Positions 1 to 8,876 of a stretch of DNA of 50,560 nucleotides are shown here, one piece after another (the first letter of the stretch is position 1; each line of letters starts with the position of its first letter). Made by a program: the position numbers and the translations under genes. The DNA is from Alcaligenaceae bacterium (GTDB lineage: Bacteria > Pseudomonadota > Gammaproteobacteria > Burkholderiales > Burkholderiaceae_B), in NCBI GenBank assembly GCA_947380655.1, contig CANCRX010000019.1:1-50560 (forward strand), in the 5' to 3' direction. The notes under the pieces were generated by a model. The model was not told where the DNA came from and searched no databases. It saw only the letters and a program-made list of their open reading frames with translations.

Positions 1-2
1 CA

Positions 3-419
3 TCATTCGCACAAAACATCCCTGAACTCCCAAAGCACTGGAAAGGTATTTCTACCGGAACTTCTGTTGGCGTGACGATTGGGCACAATCCAAACAACCC
101 ATCTTCACCAGACAAAGGTAAACAAGGCAGTGAGTTCAATACATTCGAAGTTCCAGGAACACTGGAAGTCATCCAGCAAAAAGGTCGGCACCTCGATCTG
201 ATTTTTCAGTCAGCTTATGGCAAAACGCAATATATCGGTACGATCAGCGCGGATGGAAAACAAATCCAACTTGTGAGCTTTCATAGCTCCGCTTTGTTCC
301 ATCTTGAAAATAATAAAATACATGGCTGCGGTCATAGCCGTGGAGCGAATGGAACATTCGAACACTGGTCAGGCAATCACTCCGCGTGGTGTTCGGAATT
401 CACAGCGCTTACAAAATAA
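3..419 (+). CDS. Secreted protein, 5' end cut off by the window
   Basis: The frame is open to the left window edge, so the gene is 5'-truncated here. The GTG at 72 is internal and not a convincing start. The first visible residues (SFAQNIPELPKHW) look like the end of a signal peptide with cleavage after AQ, which would make most of the mature protein visible. The mature part is about 130 residues, rich in beta-prone stretches (LEVIQQKGRHLDLIFQS, TQYIGTISADGKQIQLV), with two cysteines near the C-terminus, compatible with a small secreted beta-barrel or lipocalin-like fold. I do not recognise the family. It ends at TAA just before an intrinsic terminator and converges on the Tag gene. Confidence 0.6.
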   Translation, partial: SFAQNIPELPKHWKGISTGTSVGVTIGHNPNNPSSPDKGKQGSEFNTFEVPGTLEVIQQKGRHLDLIFQSAYGKTQYIGTISADGKQIQLVSFHSSALFHLENNKIHGCGHSRGANGTFEHWSGNHSAWCSEFTALTK

Positions 420-429
420 AAAATACTCG

Positions 430-470
430 ATGGCCACCATGGGGAGTTTCCAGTGTGGTCATATTTTTTT
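430..470 (+). terminator. Intrinsic terminator after the truncated secreted-protein gene
   Basis: ATGGCCAC (430-437) pairs with GTGGTCAT (455-462), an 8-bp stem with one G-U pair, followed by a run of seven T (464-470). It reads in the plus direction and overlaps the last codons of the convergent Tag gene. Confidence 0.55.
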
Positions 471-1025
471 GACCTCAGGATACCGATGGCAGCCAACAAG
501 GTGATCATTCACCATGCCAGATGCCTGCATAAACGCATAACAAATTGTTGAACCAACAAACTTGAATCCCGCCCTGAGAAGGGCTTTACTCATTGCATCA
601 GATGCTGGAGTTTTCGCTGGCACCTCATTCATGGATTGGCGATTATTCTGGATTGGGGTATGGTTCACAAACTGCCAGACAAAATCTCCAAAGTTTTGCC
701 CCTCTTTTTTTAATGCCAGAAAGGACTTGGCATTAGTAATGGTTGCAGCAACCTTTAATTTATTCCTGATAATGCCAGGATTATTTAATAGCTCAGCTAT
801 TTTTTTATCCCCGTATTGAGAGATTTTCTCTGGATCAAAATTGTCAAATGCGAGACGATAGGTTTCACGTTTTTTAAGTACCGTTGACCACGAAAGCCCC
901 GCTTGTGCGCCCTCAAGCATTAACAACTCAAACAGAGCGCGGTCATCGCGCACCGGAACACCCCATTCTTTATCGTGGTATTCACGATAAAGATCAAAAC
1001 CTTCGCACCAGGGGCAGCGCTCCAT
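459..1025 (-). CDS. tag: DNA-3-methyladenine glycosylase I
   Basis: This base-excision repair glycosylase removes 3-methyladenine from alkylated DNA in the cytoplasm. The 188-residue length equals that of the E. coli enzyme. The N-terminus MERCPW and the zinc-site residues Cys4, His17 (REYHDKEW), His175 and Cys179 (NDHLVGCHR) fall at the same numbers as in E. coli Tag, and Glu38 in MLEGAQAGLSW sits at the base-recognition position. The ATG at 1025 is the only sensible start. It is transcribed alone, convergent with the gene at the left edge and divergent from the hydrolase at 1173. Confidence 0.95.
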   Translation of the reverse strand: MERCPWCEGFDLYREYHDKEWGVPVRDDRALFELLMLEGAQAGLSWSTVLKKRETYRLAFDNFDPEKISQYGDKKIAELLNNPGIIRNKLKVAATITNAKSFLALKKEGQNFGDFVWQFVNHTPIQNNRQSMNEVPAKTPASDAMSKALLRAGFKFVGSTICYAFMQASGMVNDHLVGCHRYPEVKKI

Positions 1026-1172
1026 AAAACCTCCACGGTAAAAGTGAATTCTAAACCTTTGCTTTTAAACGATCTTACTCATGTCAACCACCGTGATTAT
1101 GAGTATGATTCATCCTGAAACGTTTAGACTTACAAACAAAACAATGAGTAGTCATCACGAGGAGACGCAGTC

Positions 1173-1925
1173 ATGCCATTTTACGAAAAAGGGAATGTCC
1201 GGATTCACTACGAAGATGTCGGCACGGGTATGCCGTTATTGATTATTCCTGGCGGCGGTCTCAATTCTTCATTCAAGTTTTTCTCTACCTTAGGGCCTTT
1301 TGATGCCGTAGACACCTTCAAAGACAGCTACCGCTGTATTTGTATGGATTTGCGTAATGCAAACGACGGTCTGTCATCTGGACCACTGGAAATCGATCGT
1401 CCCTGGGACGCCTTTACGGACGATCAGCTTGGACTCATGGACCATCTCGGCATTGATAAATTTTTGGTACTCGGTTTCTGTATCGGCGGGCCCTTCATAT
1501 GGAATCTGATCAAACGCGCTCCCGATCGCATTATTGCTGCAGTCATGGCACAACCTAGCGGTTGCAGGCCAGAGCTACCTTTACTTGGCTATAACAACAA
1601 TCTTGCCAAATGGGGTCCCGATCTCTGCGAGCGACGTCCCGATATCAATATGGAAATGATCGATCAGTTTTTGACAAACATGTATAAAAAACGTGCGGAT
1701 TTCGTCTTTACGGTCGACAGGGATTTTGTGCGTAATTGTCAGACACCTATCTTGGTGCTGCCCGATGATTCACCCCCGCATCCTTTAGTTGTAGCGATGG
1801 AGGTTGTTGAACTCGCCCCCAATGCCGAAGTCAGTCTCTACCCATGGAAAGAGCCGAAGTCACTAATCCCGCAGGGGATCGACGCAATTCGTAAGTTTCT
1901 AGGTCGATTCAGCCATCAGCATTAA
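1173..1925 (+). CDS. Alpha/beta hydrolase with Cys nucleophile elbow
   Basis: This is a 250-residue alpha/beta-hydrolase-fold protein. The oxyanion region is LLIIPGGGLNSS (about residues 22-33). The nucleophile elbow is GFCIGG with Cys103 where most relatives have Ser. The C-terminal part has acidic and His candidates (PDDSPPHP), but the usual final GH motif is not obvious, so the acid/base residues are uncertain. The start ATG has GAGGAG eight bases upstream. A Bug receptor gene follows about 100 bp downstream on the same strand, beyond a hairpin, so the two may be cotranscribed. Dienelactone hydrolases also use Cys, but overall similarity is not enough to assign a substrate. Confidence 0.75.
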   Translation: MPFYEKGNVRIHYEDVGTGMPLLIIPGGGLNSSFKFFSTLGPFDAVDTFKDSYRCICMDLRNANDGLSSGPLEIDRPWDAFTDDQLGLMDHLGIDKFLVLGFCIGGPFIWNLIKRAPDRIIAAVMAQPSGCRPELPLLGYNNNLAKWGPDLCERRPDINMEMIDQFLTNMYKKRADFVFTVDRDFVRNCQTPILVLPDDSPPHPLVVAMEVVELAPNAEVSLYPWKEPKSLIPQGIDAIRKFLGRFSHQH

Positions 1926-1937
1926 ATAGCGAAGGGA

Positions 1938-1969
1938 AGCGATGCATATCTTGACATGGATGCATCGCT
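1938..1969 (+). other. Intercistronic hairpin
   Basis: AGCGATGCAT (1938-1947) is perfectly complementary to ATGCATCGCT (1960-1969) with a 12-base loop. There is no T-run, so it is either a weak terminator or an mRNA-stability element between the hydrolase and the downstream Bug receptor. Confidence 0.45.
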
Positions 1970-2028
1970 CACCTAAGGTGATACCCACGTTATATCCGTA
2001 GCACAGATAAAAAATACCGGAGACAAAA

Positions 2029-3009
2029 GTGGGATCAATTTTCAGTACAGCGCGTCAGGCGCTATTGGGTTTACTTGCAGCGGCTTGTATCCCTTTAAGC
2101 GTCTCAGCACAAAACTACCCTGAACAACCCATCAAAATACTTGTTCCCTTTCCTCCGGGCGGGGGGACTGACTTTGTCTCTCGTATTGTTGGAGCCAAAT
2201 TAGCTGAGATGACAGGCTGGCAAATTGTGATTGAAAACCGTCCTGGTGCGGGCGGTAATCTAGCGATTGAAGTCGCCGCCAGAGCACCTGCTGATGGTTA
2301 CACCCTCGTGATGGGTCAAACCGATAACATGATGATTGGTCCTTGGCTTTATTCCAGCCTGACCTATGACAGCGTCAAAAGTTTTGCGCCAATTATCAAT
2401 GTCTCTGTCACGCCTGAGGCGATTAGCAGTGCTGCAAACGGCCCACTCAAAACGCCTGAGGATTTGATCAAAAAAGGGAAAACCGCAGAAGGTTTACGCT
2501 GGTCTACAGCAGGTGCCGGGACACTTGGCCACCTCGTAGGTGAGGACTTTAAAAACCGTACTGATATTAATTTGCTACAAGTACCCTACAAAGGTGCAGC
2601 ACCCGCAATTGCCGATGTGATGGGGGGGCAGGTCGATGTCTATATCGGTACCCTAGCCTCTCAGAGCGGACTGGTAAAAGGCGGCAAACTCCATTTAGTC
2701 GCGGTGGCTTCCGCTAACCGCTCTGCACAGTTTCCCGATGCTCCGACACTTGATCAAACAGTCGCAAAAGGGATGGATTTCAGTATCTGGATGGGTTTGT
2801 TTGCACCCGTTGGCACGTCGCCCGCTATTGTTGAGCGCATCAATCAGGCAATGAACAAAGTCTTAAAACATCCTGATGTCGTGAGCAAAATGGAGGCAGG
2901 TGGAGTGACTCCAGCAGGGGGAACCTCACAGGAGTTTGCTGAGTTTGTAAAACAAGATTATGCCAACTGGGGCAAGCTTGCCAAAGCATCTGGCGTCAAA
3001 CTTGATTAA
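2029..3009 (+). CDS. Bug/TctC family periplasmic solute-binding protein
   Basis: This is a 326-residue extracytoplasmic receptor of the tripartite tricarboxylate transporter family. It has a cleavable signal peptide (LLGLLAAACIPLSVSAQ) followed by the Bug signature YPEQPIKILVPFPPGGGTDF. The motifs ENRPGAGGNLA, APADGYTLVMG and VPYKGAAPAIADVMGGQVD form the ligand pocket in solved members, which bind carboxylates and small organic molecules. The start is GTG with GGAGAC upstream. No TctA or TctB genes lie nearby, so it is an orphan receptor, as is usual in Burkholderiales. Its neighbours (hydrolase upstream, flavoprotein and second Bug receptor convergent) suggest a carboxylate substrate, which is inference. 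Confidence 0.9.
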   Translation: MGSIFSTARQALLGLLAAACIPLSVSAQNYPEQPIKILVPFPPGGGTDFVSRIVGAKLAEMTGWQIVIENRPGAGGNLAIEVAARAPADGYTLVMGQTDNMMIGPWLYSSLTYDSVKSFAPIINVSVTPEAISSAANGPLKTPEDLIKKGKTAEGLRWSTAGAGTLGHLVGEDFKNRTDINLLQVPYKGAAPAIADVMGGQVDVYIGTLASQSGLVKGGKLHLVAVASANRSAQFPDAPTLDQTVAKGMDFSIWMGLFAPVGTSPAIVERINQAMNKVLKHPDVVSKMEAGGVTPAGGTSQEFAEFVKQDYANWGKLAKASGVKLD

Positions 3010-3019
3010 GCACTCTAAC

Positions 3020-3053
3020 GCGTGAGGGCTGTCGTAGGCCGGCGCCCTCACGC
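3020..3053. terminator. Hairpin between convergent genes
   Basis: GCGTGAGGGC (3020-3029) pairs perfectly with GCCCTCACGC (3044-3053). It lies between the convergent Bug receptor and flavoprotein genes and probably ends transcripts from either side, although neither strand has a strong T-run. Confidence 0.5.
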
Positions 3054-3062
3054 AAAACCTGT

Positions 3063-4793
3063 TCAGGAATTCTGATCGGGCATCAAAAATTGTGTAATCA
3101 GTTTGATCAGCTCCACTAACCCTAGCGTGAGCACAAGCACCACCAGTGAGAACGCGATTGATAATGGCACAGCAAGCAATCCCGTCGTGCTCGAAATCAA
3201 AAAATATACGAACAACCCCAGCAGCGCAGACATCACATAGGCTATAGGTTTTCCGTATCTGATGGTTGTACGAAGAATAGGAAACTGCTCAATACCTTTT
3301 GGTTCAGAATGAGCAGTCAATTTGTTTTCCTCTACCTTTACGGGAATTTGCGTAGTCGCTTGAGGCTGTATCACCGTGAACGCTTTACCCTCTAATGTTG
3401 CGATTCTCTCCGCTGCAATCAATCCAAAACTGCCTGCTTTAATCAAGCCTCCGATATAGGCAGAATTTTTTCCTCCTTCAAGTCCGCCTGTCGTCGCACC
3501 CGCAGCAAACAAGCCGGCTATTGGTTTTTTGTCAGCATCCAACACCTGAGCCTGGCCGTCAATATCAATCCCATCCATGGTGTATGTAATACCTGGACAT
3601 ACCGGTATTGCCATAAGTGGCGCATGTTCAATCGCGAAAGCTTGTATTTTTGTCGAACGAGGCACAGCAAGACTTTCGAGTTTATCTTGCAGCAATGCCT
3701 GATTAAATTCAGTAAGCGTGCTGGCTAACGCATCACCAGGCACTCCCATCAATTCTGCTAATTCATGTGCAGACTGAGCACGTAATATGGTGCCACCGGC
3801 GTTTTCCAACAGGGGGTTGGCGGGAATACGTGCGGAGGTACCAGGACCAGCCCAAATAGTGCTGTCGAATACCGCAAACAATTTTTCTGTTGTTGCGTGA
3901 GCGGCAAGCTCATTGGCCAGATGCACACCCGACACCCCTTCGTCGACGATACGCTTGCCGGTTCCATCTACCACCAGCCCTGCTGTCGCGATTGCATCGA
4001 CTTCGGGATAGGGCCAGACCTGATCGTTATGTTTTGCATCACTACACAATACGTGGCCATAAAATCGATTGCCCGTTGTCACCGCAGCCCCGGCGTCTAA
4101 CGCCATCGACAGCCCATCTCCGAAGCCCGTGCGCGCACCGCGCTGAAAGACCGCATCAAATTTTATACCAATATATTTTTCAAAAAATTTTCTATTTGAT
4201 TGAAAACCACCATCGGCAATGATGGTGTAAGGTGCGCTATAAATTTTAAATCTACCATCGCAAGTAGTGCGCACGCCGATACAACGCCCGCCCTCCATTT
4301 CAAGTGCCAACACCTTGGTTCGCAATTGAAGCATGCCCCCTAGCGCCGCCAAGTCCTTCGCCAGACGACGCAGTGTTAGGTCAGGGCCTCGCTCTTTCCA
4401 GTCAAGCCCTGCCCGCAACGCTCTGGGTGGTGCCATGCACCAGCGATAACCCTCCTGAGGATTAAACCGCATGAATTTTGCACCATGCCCCTGCAACCAG
4501 GAAATTAGTCTTGCTCCCGTTTGCGAGAGTGCGCGGGCGAGTTCTGGTTTAGCTTCACCCTCAGTTATACGTTCAATGATTTTTTCGAGCTCTTGTGGCG
4601 GACGATATGGATCATGAAAACCAATATGTAATATCCCACCTGATTGGCGTGAATTATTTGGATAATCTATCCCGTCCCCTTGTTCCAGAACAAGAGGTTT
4701 TAAACCCAGCTCTGCTGCACGCACACCAGCCGTCAGGCCTGCGATGCCTCCACCAACAATCAGCACGTCATACTTCAACTCATTTTGATTCAT
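3063..4793 (-). CDS. FAD-dependent fumarate reductase/tricarballylate dehydrogenase-like flavoprotein with membrane tail
   Basis: This 576-residue protein belongs to the FAD_binding_2 family (fumarate reductase flavoprotein, 3-ketosteroid dehydrogenase and TcuA-like enzymes). The dinucleotide-binding motif YDVLIVGGGIAGLTAG lies at residues 9-24. RQSGGILHIGFHDP follows, and the second FAD motif GLFAAGATTGGLEGGKN lies near residue 430. The last 60 residues carry two hydrophobic segments (about 517-537 and 541-563), a predicted membrane anchor unusual for soluble TcuA-like enzymes. It starts 6 bp after the stop of the upstream Bug receptor gene on the same strand, so the two form an operon. A role in oxidising or reducing the imported carboxylate is plausible, but the substrate cannot be read from the sequence. 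Confidence 0.85.
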   Translation of the reverse strand: MNQNELKYDVLIVGGGIAGLTAGVRAAELGLKPLVLEQGDGIDYPNNSRQSGGILHIGFHDPYRPPQELEKIIERITEGEAKPELARALSQTGARLISWLQGHGAKFMRFNPQEGYRWCMAPPRALRAGLDWKERGPDLTLRRLAKDLAALGGMLQLRTKVLALEMEGGRCIGVRTTCDGRFKIYSAPYTIIADGGFQSNRKFFEKYIGIKFDAVFQRGARTGFGDGLSMALDAGAAVTTGNRFYGHVLCSDAKHNDQVWPYPEVDAIATAGLVVDGTGKRIVDEGVSGVHLANELAAHATTEKLFAVFDSTIWAGPGTSARIPANPLLENAGGTILRAQSAHELAELMGVPGDALASTLTEFNQALLQDKLESLAVPRSTKIQAFAIEHAPLMAIPVCPGITYTMDGIDIDGQAQVLDADKKPIAGLFAAGATTGGLEGGKNSAYIGGLIKAGSFGLIAAERIATLEGKAFTVIQPQATTQIPVKVEENKLTAHSEPKGIEQFPILRTTIRYGKPIAYVMSALLGLFVYFLISSTTGLLAVPLSIAFSLVVLVLTLGLVELIKLITQFLMPDQNS

Positions 4794-4799
4794 GACGTA

Positions 4800-5789
4800 C
4801 TATTTTCCTATTGGAATTGGCTTGATTTTTGCAGCGATCGCAGCAGACTTCCATAGTAGTAATTCCGAATCAAAAAACTTATCCATATCCTCTGGCGTTC
4901 CACCCATCGGATCGATTGCCTGTTGGCTGAACTTTTGAATCACCTCTGGCGTTGAAATGATTTCATTTATTTCTTTATTGAGCAGTTTGACAACGGAATC
5001 AGGAATTCCTGCAGGCCCGGAAAGCCCCATCCAATAACCTGTCGCGATCGGTGGTAGCCCTGCCTCAGCAAGTGTCTGTACCTCTGGCAAGTAAATTGAA
5101 CGCTTAGCTGACGTAACAAATACGGGCTGTAGATCACCTCGCTTGATGAACTCACGTTGTGCAGAAATCGTTCCGAAATAGCCAGTCAGATTGCCACCCA
5201 TTACATCTGTGACAGCAGCCATCGCACCTTTGTATGGAATATGGTTCAGCTGCACGTTGTTTTGATCCGCGATCAACTCCATCAATAAATTATGTATGGT
5301 CCCTATCCCTGAAGAACCATAGGACATCTGACCGGGATTTTTTTTCGCATACGCGATTAATTCCTTTGCGTTGTGAATACCCGCTTTAGGTGTGACTGCA
5401 AACACATTATCTGCCACACCTAGTAATACGATATTTTTCATATCCTTTTTAAAATCGTACGGTAAGCCCTCGTAGATCCATGGATTGATGGCGGTAGTAA
5501 TGGTTGTCAGATAAAGCGTGTATCCATCAGGCGCAGATTTTGCTACGCTATTCGTACCAATGATGGTGTTAGCACCCGCTTTGTTTTCAACGATAACCGG
5601 GACTTTTAAACGCTCACTCAAGCCACGGGCGACTTCTCTTGCGAGGAAGTCTGTCGAGGCGCCCGCAGCGACTCCAAGCACAATTTTGATGGGCTTCGTT
5701 GGATATGTCTCCTGCGCCATGAGTGCAGAAAATGGCAACATGGTTGCGCTGCACAATAAAGCGATGGCTATTTTTCGAAACACGTTCAA
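4800..5789 (-). CDS. Bug/TctC family periplasmic solute-binding protein
   Basis: This is the second Bug receptor of the window. It has a signal peptide ending near SALMAQ, the signature YPTKPIKIVLGVAAGASTDF, then ENKAGANTIIGTNSVAK, APDGYTLYL and IPYKGAMAAVTDVMGGNL. AAGGAG ends at 5796, so the first possible TTG (5795) has no spacing. The TTG at 5789, six bases from the Shine-Dalgarno, is preferred, and the GTG at 5783 is the alternative. It is the first gene of a two-gene operon with the membrane-tailed flavoprotein. A strong terminator upstream insulates it from gcvP. Confidence 0.9.
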   Translation of the reverse strand: MNVFRKIAIALLCSATMLPFSALMAQETYPTKPIKIVLGVAAGASTDFLAREVARGLSERLKVPVIVENKAGANTIIGTNSVAKSAPDGYTLYLTTITTAINPWIYEGLPYDFKKDMKNIVLLGVADNVFAVTPKAGIHNAKELIAYAKKNPGQMSYGSSGIGTIHNLLMELIADQNNVQLNHIPYKGAMAAVTDVMGGNLTGYFGTISAQREFIKRGDLQPVFVTSAKRSIYLPEVQTLAEAGLPPIATGYWMGLSGPAGIPDSVVKLLNKEINEIISTPEVIQKFSQQAIDPMGGTPEDMDKFFDSELLLWKSAAIAAKIKPIPIGK

Positions 5790-5894
5790 GAGCAACTCCT
5801 TGGCTGTATTTACTTACCATTTATATATTTGTCTGTGCACTGTACATTGAATGTCGCACTTGCGTCAGCAAATATTAACGATGTGAATAAGCAT

Positions 5895-5934
5895 AAAAAA
5901 TGCCTTGGTTTTTTAAATTTCCAAGGCATTTTTT
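5895..5934 (-). terminator. Terminator of the gcvTHP operon
   Basis: A perfect 14-bp inverted repeat spans 5895-5908 and 5921-5934 around a 12-base loop. Its stem has a GC core CCAAGGCA and an A/T flank giving a six-T run on either strand. It lies 27 bp beyond the gcvP stop and ends the glycine cleavage transcript. The symmetrical A/T runs would also let it work for plus-strand transcription. Confidence 0.85.
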
Positions 5935-5960
5935 GATACAACAAGGAGTACTTAATTCAT

Positions 5961-8864
5961 TCAGGCATACGCCTCAATCGGCAGGCAAGCACACACCAGA
6001 TTGCGATCACCCCAAGCGTTATCGACACGACCAACGGGTGGCCAGTACTTGTTATCACGCAAGCTTGCAACCGGATAGGCGGCCTGCTGGCGAGGATAGT
6101 CGTGATGCCAGTCTTCGGCCAATAACATCTGCGCAGTATGCGGTGCATTTTTCAGAACGTTGTCTTCGCTGTCGCGTTCGCCACGCTCGATCTGTGCAAT
6201 CTCCTCGCGTATCGCGATCATGGCATCGATAAACCGATCAAGCTCCTGCAAGCTCTCTGACTCGGTTGGCTCAACCATCAAGGTACCCGCGACAGGAAAA
6301 CTCATGGTCGGAGCATGAAAACCATAATCCATCAGGCGTTTGGCAATATCCTCTGCGGAAATACCAGAGCTGTCTTTGATGTCGTGCATATCGAGAATGC
6401 ATTCGTGCGCAACACGATCATTACGCCCCGTATACAGCACGGGGAAGTAAGGCGCCAGACGTCGTGCTACATAGTTTGCATTGAGGATTGCGACTTCGGT
6501 GGCATGACGTAAACCCTCAGCGCCCATCAAAGAGATATAGATGAAAGGAATCGGCAAGATACTTGCTGAACCGAACGGAGCCGCAGAAACAGGGCCAACC
6601 GGCACATCACCATTCAAGGTACCCTGCTCGCCCACGACTCCTGGTAAAAACGGTGCAAGATGCGAGCGCACAGCAACAGGTCCAACGCCTGGTCCACCAC
6701 CACCGTGCGGGATACAGAATGTCTTGTGCAGATTCAGGTGCGACACATCAGAACCGAACTTACCTGGCTGGGCCACGCCTACCATCGCATTCATGTTGGC
6801 GCCATCCATATACACCTGACCACCGGCGTCATGAATCATGGCGCAGATATTTGTGACGGATTCTTCAAAAACACCATGCGTTGAGGGATAGGTAATCATC
6901 AGCGCGGCAAGACGGTCACCAACTTGTGCGATTTTTGCCTGAAGATCTGCCAGATCAACGTTGCCCTGCACATCGGAGGCCACCACCACCACGTCCATCC
7001 CAACCATATTTGCAGAGGCGGGATTCGTGCCGTGAGCAGATGAGGGGATCAAGCAGACGTTGCGTTGATGTTGGCCATTAGAGCGATGATAGGCGCGGAT
7101 CGCAAGCAATCCAGCGTATTCGCCCTGTGCGCCGGAATTTGGCTGCAAACTGATCGCATCATAGCCAGTGATTTCACACAAAGCTTTGGACAGACGCTCA
7201 ATCATGACTGCATAGCCCTTAGTTTGCTCGGTAGGCGCAAACGGATGAATACTGGCAAACTCCGGCCAGGTCACAGGGATCATCTCGATCGTTGCATTGA
7301 GCTTCATCGTGCACGAACCCAAAGGAATCATGGTGCGATCAAGTGCCAGATCCTTGTCTGACAATTTGCGCAAATAGCGCAACATATCTGTCTCGGACTG
7401 AATGCTTGAGAAAACAGGATGACTCAAAATCGCCTGTTTACGATGGACTGGGGTGGGTATACCTGGGAGCATAGATGTTGCACCCAGATCGGCAGCCAAC
7501 GCAGGCGCGGGCTTAGCTGCGGCGTCTGCGAACAAGCTAATCAGTTGTGTCAAATCCTGAGTGGTCACCGTCTCGTCTAACGAGACACCAATGTGTGTTG
7601 CATCAACATGACGCAAATTGATTTGTGCGTGACGAGCGGCTTGCAGCACCTGATTCGTCAATGAACCCGTTTCGATCAACAGCGTATCAAAATATGTTTC
7701 ATTGACAACTTTCAACCCAATCGTTGTTAATGCCTTTTGTAATCCTGCCGTTGCCAGATGAACACGCTTTGCGATCTCAACAATGCCGCGCGGACCATGC
7801 CACAACGCATACATACTCGCCATGACGGCGAGCAAGACCTGCGCTGTGCAAATATTTGACGTCGCTTTCTCGCGGCGAATATGCTGCTCACGTGTCTGCA
7901 GCGCTAATCTCAGCGCAGGATTGCCATGCGTGTCTTTCGATATGCCGACTAAGCGACCGGGCATATTACGTTTGAAAGCGTCCTTGGTGGCCATAAAACC
8001 AGCATGTGGCCCACCAAAACCAAACGGAACGCCAAAGCGTTGAGCTGAACCAATTGCGATATCCGCACCCCAATGTCCAGGAGGCTCAAGCAGAGCTAGC
8101 GCCAAGAGGTCTGTCGCACACGCAACGACACCACCTTGCGCGTGTACTTGCTCGGTGAGTGCACGATAGTCACTCACACTACCCAGCGACTGTGGATACT
8201 GCACAAGCAAACCAAAACAAGCGGGAATACCTTTTGATTCGTCGCCAACGATTACCTCGATATCGAGACCGTCTGCACGGGTGCGGATCACCTCAATGGT
8301 TTGTGGATGGCAATGCTCTGAGACGAAAAATACTTTGCTCTCCGCGCGTGAAGCACGTCGCGCAAGCGTCATAGATTCCGCGGCCGCGGTGCCTTCATCC
8401 AACAACGAAGCATTCGCAATATCAAGACCCGTGAGGTCGGCTACCATGGTCTGGTAATTCAGGATCGCCTCGAGACGACCTTGGGATATTTCAGGCTGAT
8501 AAGGGGTATAGGCTGTATACCAGGCAGGATTTTCAAGAATATTGCGCAGAATCACATTCGGTGTGTGTGTACCGTAGTAACCCTGACCGATATAGTTACG
8601 AAAGACCTGATTGGCACTCGCCAAAGACTTCATCTCAGAGAGTACGTCCGCCTCTGAACGTGGGCCAGGTAAATCTAGCTCGCGTTTCATCCGAATATTT
8701 GCAGGGACAACTTCCTGCATCAATACCTCAAGGCTGCTTGCGCCAACAGCGGCAAGCATTTTGGCTTGATCATCGGCGCCCGGGCCGATATGGCGAGGGA
8801 TAAATTCGCGTGAGGTATCCAGTGCGGGGATATTCAACGTACGTGCATCCTGAGAATTAGACAT
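5961..8864 (-). CDS. gcvP: Glycine dehydrogenase (aminomethyl-transferring), P protein
   Basis: This PLP-dependent decarboxylase of the glycine cleavage complex passes the aminomethyl group of glycine to the lipoyl arm of GcvH. At 967 residues it is the long homodimeric form, with both halves in one chain. The PLP lysine lies in HLNLHKTFCIPHGGGGPG near residue 700, and the conserved TSNICTAQVLLAVMASMYA is in the N-terminal half. The ATG at 8864 is 12 bp downstream of the gcvH stop. It is the last gene of gcvT-gcvH-gcvP, ended by the hairpin at 5895-5934 and controlled by the tandem glycine riboswitch ahead of gcvT. Confidence 0.98.
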   Translation of the reverse strand: MSNSQDARTLNIPALDTSREFIPRHIGPGADDQAKMLAAVGASSLEVLMQEVVPANIRMKRELDLPGPRSEADVLSEMKSLASANQVFRNYIGQGYYGTHTPNVILRNILENPAWYTAYTPYQPEISQGRLEAILNYQTMVADLTGLDIANASLLDEGTAAAESMTLARRASRAESKVFFVSEHCHPQTIEVIRTRADGLDIEVIVGDESKGIPACFGLLVQYPQSLGSVSDYRALTEQVHAQGGVVACATDLLALALLEPPGHWGADIAIGSAQRFGVPFGFGGPHAGFMATKDAFKRNMPGRLVGISKDTHGNPALRLALQTREQHIRREKATSNICTAQVLLAVMASMYALWHGPRGIVEIAKRVHLATAGLQKALTTIGLKVVNETYFDTLLIETGSLTNQVLQAARHAQINLRHVDATHIGVSLDETVTTQDLTQLISLFADAAAKPAPALAADLGATSMLPGIPTPVHRKQAILSHPVFSSIQSETDMLRYLRKLSDKDLALDRTMIPLGSCTMKLNATIEMIPVTWPEFASIHPFAPTEQTKGYAVMIERLSKALCEITGYDAISLQPNSGAQGEYAGLLAIRAYHRSNGQHQRNVCLIPSSAHGTNPASANMVGMDVVVVASDVQGNVDLADLQAKIAQVGDRLAALMITYPSTHGVFEESVTNICAMIHDAGGQVYMDGANMNAMVGVAQPGKFGSDVSHLNLHKTFCIPHGGGGPGVGPVAVRSHLAPFLPGVVGEQGTLNGDVPVGPVSAAPFGSASILPIPFIYISLMGAEGLRHATEVAILNANYVARRLAPYFPVLYTGRNDRVAHECILDMHDIKDSSGISAEDIAKRLMDYGFHAPTMSFPVAGTLMVEPTESESLQELDRFIDAMIAIREEIAQIERGERDSEDNVLKNAPHTAQMLLAEDWHHDYPRQQAAYPVASLRDNKYWPPVGRVDNAWGDRNLVCACLPIEAYA

Positions 8865-8876
8865 AATGAGTGCGCC

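Noticed and set aside
2029..5789. Complete tripartite tricarboxylate transporter
   Set aside because: Only receptor (TctC/Bug) genes are present. No TctA or TctB-like membrane genes occur in the window.
5816..5860. TGTGCAC/GTACA sequences ahead of the Bug receptor gene as a GntR operator
   Set aside because: Suggestive short palindromes, but there is no adjacent GntR gene and no second spaced copy. Not supportable.
5961..8803. Several open frames of 60-100 codons on the plus strand opposite gcvP
   Set aside because: They mirror the gcvP reading frame, have no ribosome sites and no recognisable protein features.
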